Assembly (NCBI GenBank): GCA_039822785.1
Contig: JBCBMO010000004.1
Coordinates: 248,001-312,000 of the forward strand
DNA length: 64,000 nucleotides
Reading direction: 5' to 3'
Source of the DNA: Thermohalobaculum sp039822785
Lineage (GTDB): Bacteria > Pseudomonadota > Alphaproteobacteria > Rhodobacterales > Rhodobacteraceae
Positions within the stretch are counted from its first letter, which is position 1. The number at the start of each line of letters is the position of its first letter. A program made the position numbers and the translations under genes. The notes beneath the pieces are model-generated. The model was not told the DNA's origin and made no database searches. It was given only the letters and a program-made list of their open reading frames with translations. Positions 1-8,337 of this stretch are shown here, piece after piece.

Positions 1-565
1 TGAGCGCCGCCGCCGTGATCCGCGCCGTCTCGACGATCATGTCGATGCTCAAGATCGAGGGCACGCGCGCCAGCGGCTCGTGGATCGTGACCGGGACCAC
101 GCGCAGGCTGGGCCCTGCGATCATCATCACCGTTCGCGGCACATCGGCGAGCCGCGCGAGATACTCGGTATGCCCCGGGTCGGGAAAGGCGGCGCCGTCG
201 TAGAGCACCTTCTTGTTGATCGGGTTGGTGACGACCGCCGAGGCTTCGCCGCTGCCGGCCAATGCAACCGCCCGGTCGATGGCACCGATGACCGCGGCGG
301 CGTTCCGGGGCTCCGGCTGGCCAGGCACGACCGGCGCCGGCAGGGTATGCGGCAGCACCGGCAGCGCTTCGGTGAAGACCGCCGCGGCCTCTGCAGGAGC
401 GCCGATCTCACGGACCGCTGCACCCGGCAGGGCTGCCAGCCGTGCTGGGTCGTCGATCAGGAAGAAGGGATGCGACAACTGCTGCGACCGCCACGCCGCG
501 AGGGCGATTTCGCCCCCGATCCCGGCGGGGTCGCCCATCGTGAGGGCAATCGGGGCGAGGGCCAT
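1..565 (-). CDS. pdxA: 4-hydroxythreonine-4-phosphate dehydrogenase, 3'-truncated by window edge
   Basis: PdxA carries out the NAD-dependent oxidation of 4-phosphohydroxy-threonine in DXP-dependent vitamin B6 (pyridoxal phosphate) synthesis in the cytoplasm. Only the first 188 residues are present; the family is about 330 long, so the C-terminus lies beyond base 1. Visible motifs are MGDPAGIG (residues 10-17, followed by GE where PE is usual), TNPINK (113-118) and GHTEYLA (131-137, with a metal-ligand histidine in the family). The ATG overlaps the surA stop as TGATG, which implies translational coupling to the lptF-lptG-lptD-surA operon. In alphaproteobacteria ksgA often follows, which cannot be seen here. 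Confidence 0.95.
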   Translation of the reverse strand, partial: MALAPIALTMGDPAGIGGEIALAAWRSQQLSHPFFLIDDPARLAALPGAAVREIGAPAEAAAVFTEALPVLPHTLPAPVVPGQPEPRNAAAVIGAIDRAVALAGSGEASAVVTNPINKKVLYDGAAFPDPGHTEYLARLADVPRTVMMIAGPSLRVVPVTIHEPLARVPSILSIDMIVETARITAAAL

Positions 566-1539
566 CAGCGGAACTCGATCAGCGCGTCGCGCCGCAACTC
601 CTGCAGCAGCCCGTCCGCCAGACGCTCGCTTTGCGCGCGCACGATGGCTCGCCGGACGCGTTCGCGCAGCTCAGGGTCGCTCGCATCCACATCGTCGCCC
701 CCGAGCCTACGGCGTTCGACCAGCCGCAGCAGCGACACGCCGCCCGGTACCTGCAGCGGCCGGGTGATGTCGCCGGGCTGCAGTTCGGCCAGCGCCTCGC
801 TAAGCTCGGGCGGCAGCGCCTCGCCGCTCACCCAGCCAAGCTCGCCGCCGACCTCGGCGCTTGGCGCGCGCGATAGCTGGCGCGCGGCCTGGCTGAAGGC
901 CTCGGCACTGTCGATCTCGCGGCGCAGACGCTCTGCCAGCGCCAGCGTTTCCCCCGCCGAGCGCCCTGCGTCATCGGAGGGCAGGCCGATCTCCTGGAGC
1001 CGATAGTCCACCCCCCGCACCGCGGCACTGAGCGCGATCTCGCTGTCGATCTCCGCCTCGCCCGGTTCGATCCGTGCGGCAAAGCGGCTCCGCACCAGGG
1101 AGCGCCAGACGACGTTGGCGGCGACGAAATCGTCCATGGCCTGTTCGGTGATCCCCTGGTTCGACAGCAGGGTCCGCAACTCGGGCGTCGCGACCTCGAT
1201 GCTGCTCGCCACGTCGTCGTAGCCGCCGGCGACGCCGTCGGGCGTGGGGTTGAGGCCGATCCGCGCCCCCTCCGACAGCTTGAGCCGATCCTCGATCAAC
1301 TCGTTCAGCGCGGCCTGCTGCAGCGCCTCCACGCTGGCGGTCGGAAACCCCAAGAGGCGCAGGATGCGCATGCGCTGGTCGATATCGAAGCCGGTGATCG
1401 CGCTGTCGTTCACCACGGCGACGGGCCGGAACGGCGTCTGCGCCGTCGCGCCCGGCACGGTCGCAAGCAGGGTGGCGGCAGTCAGCAACAGGATCACAAG
1501 GGGTCGGCGGATCATCGTCGTCGTCACGGTCTCAAGCAT
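565..1539 (-). CDS. surA: periplasmic peptidyl-prolyl isomerase / chaperone SurA
   Basis: SurA-type periplasmic chaperone that escorts outer-membrane proteins to the BAM complex. The 324-residue reading starts with a Sec signal whose hydrophobic core is LVILLLTAATLLA and ends near ATAQ. A SurA N-terminal domain follows (FNxSAIT-type strand seen as VVNDSAITGFDID), then one parvulin (PPIC) domain in the C-terminal half, including GGELGWVSGEALPPELSEAL. I chose the ATG at 1539, 7 bp after the lptD stop; an alternative ATG at 1515 (MIRRPL) would leave a more compact signal peptide. It sits between lptD, its best known client, and pdxA, the usual order in the group. Confidence 0.92.
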   Translation of the reverse strand: MLETVTTTMIRRPLVILLLTAATLLATVPGATAQTPFRPVAVVNDSAITGFDIDQRMRILRLLGFPTASVEALQQAALNELIEDRLKLSEGARIGLNPTPDGVAGGYDDVASSIEVATPELRTLLSNQGITEQAMDDFVAANVVWRSLVRSRFAARIEPGEAEIDSEIALSAAVRGVDYRLQEIGLPSDDAGRSAGETLALAERLRREIDSAEAFSQAARQLSRAPSAEVGGELGWVSGEALPPELSEALAELQPGDITRPLQVPGGVSLLRLVERRRLGGDDVDASDPELRERVRRAIVRAQSERLADGLLQELRRDALIEFR

Positions 1540-1546
1540 GCGGGTC

Positions 1547-3841
1547 TCAACGGTCGTTGCCGGAGGTGAACTCGGTATTGCTGCGGCTGCTGCCATCGGC
1601 GGAAAGATCGCCGATGGGCGAGGCCGCGAAGAGCGCTGGTGTGGGCTCCGACGCGCCAAGCGTCAAGAGGCGGACTTGCAGGCCAAAGGAGGTGGAGGCC
1701 GGCGTATCCTCGCTCTCGGTAAAGCGGCGTCTGAGGAACATGTCTATCGCGCAGCACTCGTTGGCATAGGACAGCGTGCCGCCGATCTCGACGAATTCGT
1801 CCTGCTCGAGGTCGCGCTGCAGAAAGCCCTCCACGCCCCATTCTTGGGTGAGTTGCAGGCCGCCCTCCACGGTGATCTCCTCGCGCTGCTCGAGCGCGGT
1901 GGCGAAGGGGCTCGCCTCGAGGAAGACATAACCGACGGAGAGGTCGCCCGGGCCAAAGGCGAAATCGCCGAAGATCTCGTTGCGGCTGACCGCGCCGTCA
2001 TCGGCGATGCGCACCCGCTGCTCGATCGAGACGATGTCCCGGAAGCTCGCCCGCCAGTCGGCAACATAGTCAGAGAGCGTGCCCGTCAGCCCGGTGCCGG
2101 CGAGAAACTCATCCGCATCGGCAAAGCGCACGGTGCGCCCCACGCTGCCCGACAGCGCCAGACCGTCGGCTGCCAGGCGCTCGTAGCGCAGACCGAGGTT
2201 GAAGCGCGGCCCCTCCTCGACCTGATCGATGCCCGAGAAATGGCTGCGGTCGAAGAGCGAGAGCACGTCGAACTCGGTCTGTTGGCTGTCTTCGTTCTGG
2301 AACGGGATGTCGTTGCCGCCATAGGGCGCGCCGATGAACTGGACGATGGGCTCGATGATATGCGCATCGCCATCCGCCTCGTCGTAGATCAGCGGATAGC
2401 GCGCCTCGATCCCGCCGAGCGGCGCAAAGCGGACATCGGTGTTCTCGAAACCCGTCGAGTCGACGCTGGAGTTGAAGATATCCGCCCGCAGCTCGCCAAA
2501 GGCCGTGAGCGCCAGGCCGAAGGGCAGGATCGCCTCCCGCTCGAAGTCGAGGCCCAGGCTGAAGCGGCTGGTGTTCACGCCCTCGTCGCGCAGCAGTACC
2601 TGGGCATCGCCAAAGATGCCCACGCGCGCATCAAAGGGCGCCTCGAAGTCCTGGCGCGCCGCGAAGTCGGGCAGGGCGCGCGGGATCACCCCCGTCGGCT
2701 CGTCATCGCGCAACGACTGAAAGTAGAGGCCGGTCAGCTCGAAAAAGCTGTCGTGGTCGTACTTTCGGACAAAGACCTCCGAGGTCAGGCGATCCTCGCT
2801 AGAGATGTCGAAAAAGCGCAGATAGGCGTCGTCCGAGCTGAACTCCACGTCCCAGCCCCAGTCGACCTCGCTCCCGAACAGCTCGTTGGTGAACAGCGCA
2901 TCGGTATCGACATGGCCTTGCAGCCCGCTGTCGCCGGTAAGGTCGGTGCGCCCGAAGGAGCCGCGGAAGGTCAGCAGGCCCGCATCGAAGGCGCGGCGGA
3001 ACTCACCGTCGAAGAAGATCCCGTCCTCGCTGGTGACGAAGGGCTGAAAGGTAAAATCGGTCTGGTCGTCGATGACCCAGTAATAGGGGGCGCGAAAGCC
3101 CAGGCCGTAGTTATCCGACAGCCGGATCTCCGGCACCAGGAAGCCGGAGGCACGCTCGACCGTGGGGTCGGGATGCCGAAAGTACGGCAAATAGGCGATG
3201 GGGACGCCGAACACATCCAGGAAGGCATCCTCGTAGTGGATGATCCCCTCTTCCTCGTCATGGATCACCCGGCGCGCCCGGATCCGCCACAGCGGCGTGG
3301 GGTCGTCGGCGCAGACATCGCAGGGGCTGTAGACGGCCTTGTTGAGCGCGTTGAACCGACCCTCAAAGCGCCGCGCCTCCACCGCCGCCAAGCGCCCCAC
3401 TGGCGGTCGATCGGCAGCCTCTTCCCCGGCGACTGTCTGTGCGGCGATGACCGACTCGGCGCCTTCGACGATGCCGTCGACCAGGTCCACGTCCAGTTCG
3501 GCAACGTCGGCATAGACCGTGGCACCGCTGGGATCGCGCAGGACGATGTCGCCCTCCGCCCGGATCCGCTCGGTCCGGCTGTCATAGACGATGGTGTCGG
3601 CGGTCAGCGTGCGGTCGCCGTAGAAGACCTCCACGTTGCCGGTCGCTGTGAGGGTGCCGGCCTCGCTGTCGTACTCGATGGCATCGGCGACCAGCGCGAC
3701 CGGGGTGTCGGGGTCGATCTCCCCCACCTCCAGCCCCTGGGCCATGGCGCGGTTTGGCGAGGCGATCAATGCGGGCGTGAGCGCGGCCAAAAAGGCCAGC
3801 GCGGCGATAACGCCTGCGCGCGATCCTTGAACCCTGCTCAC
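1547..3841 (-). CDS. lptD: LPS-assembly outer-membrane protein LptD
   Basis: LptD is the beta-barrel that, with the lipoprotein LptE, inserts lipopolysaccharide into the outer leaflet. The 764-residue product begins with a signal peptide (VIAALAFLAALTPALIA core, cleavage near AMAQ), continues with an OstA/LptA-like beta-jellyroll (about residues 30-150, with the phrase GNVEVFYGDRTLTAD), and is then typical aromatic- and Asp/Gly-rich barrel sequence. A CDVC pair follows the jellyroll. A GTG start at 3841 preceded by an AGGGACA ribosome site fits the signal peptide; the frame stays open further upstream into lptG but that stretch is not LptD-like. It is third in lptF-lptG-lptD-surA-pdxA, joining the transporter and the chaperone that matures it. 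Confidence 0.93.
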   Translation of the reverse strand: MSRVQGSRAGVIAALAFLAALTPALIASPNRAMAQGLEVGEIDPDTPVALVADAIEYDSEAGTLTATGNVEVFYGDRTLTADTIVYDSRTERIRAEGDIVLRDPSGATVYADVAELDVDLVDGIVEGAESVIAAQTVAGEEAADRPPVGRLAAVEARRFEGRFNALNKAVYSPCDVCADDPTPLWRIRARRVIHDEEEGIIHYEDAFLDVFGVPIAYLPYFRHPDPTVERASGFLVPEIRLSDNYGLGFRAPYYWVIDDQTDFTFQPFVTSEDGIFFDGEFRRAFDAGLLTFRGSFGRTDLTGDSGLQGHVDTDALFTNELFGSEVDWGWDVEFSSDDAYLRFFDISSEDRLTSEVFVRKYDHDSFFELTGLYFQSLRDDEPTGVIPRALPDFAARQDFEAPFDARVGIFGDAQVLLRDEGVNTSRFSLGLDFEREAILPFGLALTAFGELRADIFNSSVDSTGFENTDVRFAPLGGIEARYPLIYDEADGDAHIIEPIVQFIGAPYGGNDIPFQNEDSQQTEFDVLSLFDRSHFSGIDQVEEGPRFNLGLRYERLAADGLALSGSVGRTVRFADADEFLAGTGLTGTLSDYVADWRASFRDIVSIEQRVRIADDGAVSRNEIFGDFAFGPGDLSVGYVFLEASPFATALEQREEITVEGGLQLTQEWGVEGFLQRDLEQDEFVEIGGTLSYANECCAIDMFLRRRFTESEDTPASTSFGLQVRLLTLGASEPTPALFAASPIGDLSADGSSRSNTEFTSGNDR

Positions 3842-3903
3842 GCCTTGTCCCTGACGCCCTATCCGCGGCTTCGCCGCTCTGCTTCTCGTTGTTGCGGCAA
3901 ACT

Positions 3904-5019
3904 CTAGCCGTCCTCGACGTGCAAAAGAAGCCCGAGTGCAAGAAGAACCGCGGACGCGGGCGGGGCCCAGGCGGCGACGACAACCGGAATCGCCCCCGTC
4001 GCGCCCAGCGCCTGTGCCAGGTCGGACAGGAAGAAGTAGCCAAAGCCCGCCATGACGCAGCCGAGCGCCATGACCCCCAGCCCGCCAAAGCGGAGCGGCC
4101 GCATGGAAAATGCCGCCCCAATCAGGACCATCGCGCAGAAGACAACCGGATAGGACATGAGCCTGTGCCAATGCAGCCGGTGCCGGTCTGCCGCAAAGCC
4201 GCTGTCCTCCAGCAGCGCGATGAAGGACGGCAGCTCCCAGAAGGAGATCGTCTGTGGCGGTGCAAAGCTCTCGATGATCCGCTCTGGCGTAAGATCCGTC
4301 GGGATGCGCATGACCTCCCGCACCTCAGGCAGCGTCTCGGTGCTGTCCGCGCCTTCGGCATCCGGCTCAAAGCGCCATCGGCGCACGACGTTGAGTTGCC
4401 AGGCCCCCGTCTGCAGCGCGGCGGTCCGCGCCTCGATCCGCTCGGTCAACTGATCGTCGGCGGTGAAGCGGAAGACCGTGACGCCCCAGAGCCTGTCGAC
4501 CGCGCTCGAGGCCCGATCGGCACGGATCACGGTCTGGGTGCTCTCGCCCCCCTGGCGCAGCCACAACCCCGTCGCCGAGACCGAGAGGGAGGAGGACGAG
4601 CGCCCGAAGTACTTCGACTCGAGCGCCTCGAACCGCTCGGCAAAGGCAGCCGCGACCGGGTTGTAGACGGCGAACGCCCCAGCCCCCAGGAGCGCGGCAC
4701 TAAGGACCGCCGGCGTCAGCAGTGCCCAGACCGAGACCCCGGCAGCCCGCGTGACCACCAGTTCGGAGGAGCGGGCGAGACGCGCGAAACAGGCCATCGC
4801 CGCGAGCAGCATGGTGAAGGGCGCCGCGATCAGCGTGATCGAGGGTGCGTTCAGCAGCGCCATGCCGATGAGATCGGTGAAGCCCGCCCGCCCGTCGCTG
4901 TTCTGGCTCATCCGCTCGATCAGCTCGACCACCACAACCAGCAGCAAGACCGCCATGAAGGCGAGGATGGCGGTCGTGATGAACCGCCGCGCGATGTAGC
5001 TGCCCAGCGTCCAGGTCAT
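3904..5019 (-). CDS. lptG: LPS export ABC transporter permease LptG
   Basis: One of two half-permeases of the LptB2FG transporter that extracts LPS from the inner membrane and passes it to LptC/LptA. The 371-residue protein has the family plan: two or three N-terminal membrane helices (IARRFITTAILAFMAVLLL near the start), a periplasmic jellyroll of about 180 residues, and C-terminal helices ending at VLLALGLLLHVEDG. The ATG at 5019 (MTWTLGSYIARRF) lies 13 bp after the lptF stop and gives the conserved N-terminus; a longer reading overlapping lptF is possible but unlike the family. The ATPase LptB is not in this window, as is normal. Confidence 0.93.
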   Translation of the reverse strand: MTWTLGSYIARRFITTAILAFMAVLLLVVVVELIERMSQNSDGRAGFTDLIGMALLNAPSITLIAAPFTMLLAAMACFARLARSSELVVTRAAGVSVWALLTPAVLSAALLGAGAFAVYNPVAAAFAERFEALESKYFGRSSSSLSVSATGLWLRQGGESTQTVIRADRASSAVDRLWGVTVFRFTADDQLTERIEARTAALQTGAWQLNVVRRWRFEPDAEGADSTETLPEVREVMRIPTDLTPERIIESFAPPQTISFWELPSFIALLEDSGFAADRHRLHWHRLMSYPVVFCAMVLIGAAFSMRPLRFGGLGVMALGCVMAGFGYFFLSDLAQALGATGAIPVVVAAWAPPASAVLLALGLLLHVEDG

Positions 5020-5032
5020 GTGAGCGTCCAGG

Positions 5033-6178
5033 TCATTCTGCCGGGCCCTGTCGCAGCGCTTCGTTCCCCGCCCGACGACGTCGCGGCGCCAGGCCAACCG
5101 AGGACATCAGCCATACCGCGACCACGATCCCCAGGAGCGGCGGCACATACATCAGCGGCCACAGGGCCGCCGTGCCGCCGACCGCGCTTTTCGCGGCAAG
5201 CCCGAGGATGCGCAGCGCGATGCCGACACCCACAGCTGCCAGGATACGGCCGAGGAAACCCTGCCGTTTGAACCCTGCCGACAGCACGATGGCGACCGCG
5301 AGCATGGGCAGCGCCAGCGCATAGAGCGGGGCCGAGAGCGCCTCATGCGCCTCCGCCCGGAACTCGCCCAGGGGGCGGAGGCGTTGCGCGGCCTCCTCCT
5401 CGGTGATGCTCAGCAGGTCCGGCAGGAACATCTCGGAGGGTTTGCGCAGCCGCTCCCGCTGCTCCCCGGCGAACTGGGACAGGTCATAGCCGAGCTGGTC
5501 GAAGCGCAGGAGCGACAGCGCATCGGGCTTCGTTGCGTCGGCGATCTGCGCGACGCCATCGAACATCACCAGTCGCGTCGCCCCCACGTCGGACAGCAGC
5601 ACCGCCCGCTCCGCCGTGTAGGTCGCGATCTGGGTCTCGTCCCGGATGTCGTGGATGAAGACCCCGTCGAGGGCACCCTCGCTCCCGATCTCCCGGATAA
5701 ACACCGTCACCCCCTGCGAGGGGGTGATGAAGGTCCCCTCTCGCAGGAAGGCCGCGGCCACGTCGCCGCGCACCTCGGTGATCCGGGTGCGCATCTCGCG
5801 CTGGGCATGGGGGACGATGTAGATCGAAATCGCCATCAGCAGGACGAACAGCGTCATGGCGAACATCAGGACAGGGCGCAGCAAGGTGAGGCCCGACTGC
5901 CCGGCCGCGAACATCACCACGATCTCGCTGTCGCCGAAGAGCCGGTTGATCGCATAGAGCGTGGCGGCGAAGGCAGCGACCGGCAGCACGATCGTCATCA
6001 CCCGGGGCAGCAGCAGCGCGGTGAACTCCAGGAACACCATGGCCGACTGGCCGTTGTTCACCACCGTCTCGATCACCCGCAGCGACTGGCTGAGCCAGAT
6101 CACCCCTGTGAACACCAGCACGAAAAAGGCGAAGGGCCCCAAGAGCTGGCGATAGACGTAGCGGTTCAGCCGCGACAC
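5033..6178 (-). CDS. lptF: LPS export ABC transporter permease LptF
   Basis: Partner of LptG in the inner-membrane LptB2FG complex. The 381-residue protein opens with MSRLNRYVYRQLLGPF, typical of LptF, has transmembrane helices around residues 12-35, 55-75 and 98-120, a periplasmic jellyroll domain in the middle, and three C-terminal helices (residues about 275-360). It is the first gene of the minus-strand LPS operon and is divergent from pepA, with a 180-bp shared promoter region (6179-6358). The C-terminal residues AGNEALRQGPAE are hydrophilic and probably cytoplasmic. Confidence 0.93.
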   Translation of the reverse strand: MSRLNRYVYRQLLGPFAFFVLVFTGVIWLSQSLRVIETVVNNGQSAMVFLEFTALLLPRVMTIVLPVAAFAATLYAINRLFGDSEIVVMFAAGQSGLTLLRPVLMFAMTLFVLLMAISIYIVPHAQREMRTRITEVRGDVAAAFLREGTFITPSQGVTVFIREIGSEGALDGVFIHDIRDETQIATYTAERAVLLSDVGATRLVMFDGVAQIADATKPDALSLLRFDQLGYDLSQFAGEQRERLRKPSEMFLPDLLSITEEEAAQRLRPLGEFRAEAHEALSAPLYALALPMLAVAIVLSAGFKRQGFLGRILAAVGVGIALRILGLAAKSAVGGTAALWPLMYVPPLLGIVVAVWLMSSVGLAPRRRRAGNEALRQGPAE

Positions 6179-6358
6179 AGGCCGCTCTCCGGTGGCTGGT
6201 GGACGCTGTCACCATGGCGCTCGGCGCGACTCGTGGCAATCGCCGGCGGATACTGACTGGAGCTGGCCGGGACAGGGCGCCGCGGCGCTCTGGTCTCCGC
6301 CGCGCAGCCGGGCTAGGTGTCGCGCTCAGCCACGGCGCCGACATGCAGGAGATCGCCC

Positions 6359-7843
6359 ATGACACCGCTGCCCAATATCGTCTTCGACGCGGAGGAGGGC
6401 GCCGATCTGGCCGCAGCCGAGGGGACGCTGATCGTCTTCGCCGGCCATGACGGCAGCCTCAGCCCAGCCGCCGCGACGATCGACGGCGCCATGGGTGGGG
6501 CCCTGGCGCGGGCATTGGGTGACAAGAGCTTCAAGGGCAAGCCGGGCGTCGTCGAGACCTTCGGCTGGCCCGCTGGCCTGGCGGCCAAGCGTGTCGTGCT
6601 GGCCTGCCTGGGCGATAAGCCGGATGCGGCGGCGGCGCGCAAGACCGGCGGCGCGGTGGCAAAGGCGCTGGCTGCCGGGCCCGCGACGCTTGCGCTGTCG
6701 GGGGCTGGTGACGACGACATCGTGGCGGGCGTCGTCATGGCGGTGGCCCTGCGCCTTTACGATTTCCGTGAGTACAAGAAGAGCGACGAGGACACCCCGT
6801 CGGCCCCGCGCACCCTGCGTGCGCTCGCCGCGAGCCCGGAGGCGCTGGCCCGCGGGTCGCGCGACATGATGGCCCTGGCCGAGGGGGTCTATTTCACCCG
6901 CGACCTGGTCAACGAGCCGGCGAACCGCCTGACGACGGACGAATTCGCCGCCCGCCTCGCCGCCATGCAGGAGATCGGCCTCGAGGTCGAGATCATGGGC
7001 GAGGACGACCTCAAGCGCCTCGGCATGGGTGCGCTGCTCGGCGTGGGTCAGGGCTCGCCGTCCGAGACGAAGGTTGTCACCATGCGCTGGAACGGCGGCG
7101 CAGCCGGGGAGGCGCCCTTCGCCTTCGTCGGCAAGGGCGTCGTCTTCGACACCGGGGGCATCTCGCTCAAGCCCGCCGCCGGCATGGAAGACATGACCAT
7201 GGACATGGGCGGCGCGGGCACCGTGGCCGGCGTCATGCGCACCCTCGCGCTGCGTAAGGCCAAGGCGAACGTGATCGGTGTCGTCGGCCTGGTGGAGAAC
7301 ATGCCCGACGGCCTCGCCCAGCGCCCCGGCGACATCGTGAAGTCCATGAAGGGCGACACCATCGAGGTCATCAACACCGACGCCGAGGGGCGGCTGCTGC
7401 TCGCCGATGTGCTGTGGCACGTGCAGGAGGCGGAGAAGCCGACCGCGATCGTCGACCTCGCGACCCTGACCGGCGCGGTGATCATCGCCCTCGGCCATCA
7501 CCGCGCAGGGTTCTACGCGACCAACGACGAGCTTGCCACGCAGCTGACGACGGCCTGCGAGGCGACCGGCGACGACGCCTGGCGCCTGCCGCTCGGCAAG
7601 CCCTACCGCGATCAGCTCAAGTCGGCGAAGGCGGACATCAAGAACACCGGCGGCCGGCCGGCGGGCTCGGTCACCGCGGCGGAGTTCCTGCGCGCCTTTA
7701 TCAAGGACGACATGCCCTGGGTGCACATCGACATCGCCGGCACCGCCACGACCAACAGCGGCACGGATCTGGCGCCCAAGGGCGCGACCGGCTGGGGCGT
7801 AGCGGCGCTGGATGCGCTGGTCCGCGCCCGGCTGGAAAGCTGA
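6359..7843 (+). CDS. pepA: leucyl aminopeptidase (M17 family)
   Basis: Cytosolic M17 aminopeptidase that removes N-terminal residues from peptides using a two-metal centre; usually a homohexamer. The 494-residue product contains the diagnostic NTDAEGRL motif (bases about 7375-7398) and the upstream metal/substrate segment FVGKGVVFDTGGISLKP, with the catalytic Lys and metal-binding Asp in the expected places. The ATG at 6359 has a GCAGGAGA ribosome site; a longer in-frame reading starts at 6317 but lacks one. It is followed closely by holC, a pairing seen in many proteobacteria, and is divergent from lptF. Confidence 0.96.
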   Translation: MTPLPNIVFDAEEGADLAAAEGTLIVFAGHDGSLSPAAATIDGAMGGALARALGDKSFKGKPGVVETFGWPAGLAAKRVVLACLGDKPDAAAARKTGGAVAKALAAGPATLALSGAGDDDIVAGVVMAVALRLYDFREYKKSDEDTPSAPRTLRALAASPEALARGSRDMMALAEGVYFTRDLVNEPANRLTTDEFAARLAAMQEIGLEVEIMGEDDLKRLGMGALLGVGQGSPSETKVVTMRWNGGAAGEAPFAFVGKGVVFDTGGISLKPAAGMEDMTMDMGGAGTVAGVMRTLALRKAKANVIGVVGLVENMPDGLAQRPGDIVKSMKGDTIEVINTDAEGRLLLADVLWHVQEAEKPTAIVDLATLTGAVIIALGHHRAGFYATNDELATQLTTACEATGDDAWRLPLGKPYRDQLKSAKADIKNTGGRPAGSVTAAEFLRAFIKDDMPWVHIDIAGTATTNSGTDLAPKGATGWGVAALDALVRARLES

Positions 7844-7861
7844 GGCCAGGGCCGCGGCGCT

Positions 7862-8329
7862 GTGGCCGAGGTCAGCTTCTACCACCTGACCGCCATGCCG
7901 CTGGAGGCGGCGCTGCCAGTGATGCTGCAGCGTTCGCTAGAACGCGGATGGCGCGTGGAGCTGCGCCTCGGCGACCCTGGCGTGTTGGAGGCCCTGGACG
8001 AAAGGCTGTGGACCTTTCGAGACGACAGCTTTTTGCCGCATGGCCGCGCAGGTGAGGGGCTGGACGACCGACAGCCGATCCTGCTGACGCTCGACCGGGA
8101 CCCAGCACAAGCGGATCGCGCGGCGCTGTTCCTGGCCGCCGGCGCCCCCCTCGACCCGGACGAAGCGGCGGCGCGCACCCGCACGGCGCTGTTGTTCGAC
8201 GGCCATGACGAGGCCGCGGTGGCGGCGGCACGGACCGCCTGGCGCACCACGGTCGCCGCAGGCCTCAAGGCTGCATATTGGGCGCAGGACGCCGGGCGCT
8301 GGACCAAGAAGGCGGAAAGCGACGGCTGA
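7862..8329 (+). CDS. holC: DNA polymerase III chi subunit
   Basis: Chi is the accessory subunit of the DNA polymerase III clamp loader that contacts single-stranded-DNA-binding protein. The 155-residue product shows the family outline: a FYHLT start strand, the ALPVMLQRSLERGWRV helix, the WTF..DSFLPHG strand-loop, the QPILLT strand, and a C-terminal W-rich helix near AAYWAQDAGRWTKK. The start is GTG at 7862, 18 bp after the pepA stop, so the two are probably co-transcribed. Its C-terminus is convergent with the GH32 gene, 8 bp away. Confidence 0.9.
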   Translation: MAEVSFYHLTAMPLEAALPVMLQRSLERGWRVELRLGDPGVLEALDERLWTFRDDSFLPHGRAGEGLDDRQPILLTLDRDPAQADRAALFLAAGAPLDPDEAAARTRTALLFDGHDEAAVAAARTAWRTTVAAGLKAAYWAQDAGRWTKKAESDG

Positions 8330-8337
8330 CCGGGCCC

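Noticed and set aside
1244..3907. Long open frame on the plus strand opposite lptD and surA (887 codons)
   Set aside because: It is antisense to two clearly recognised genes, has no family-like sequence, and is explained by the high-GC codon bias that keeps the opposite frame open.
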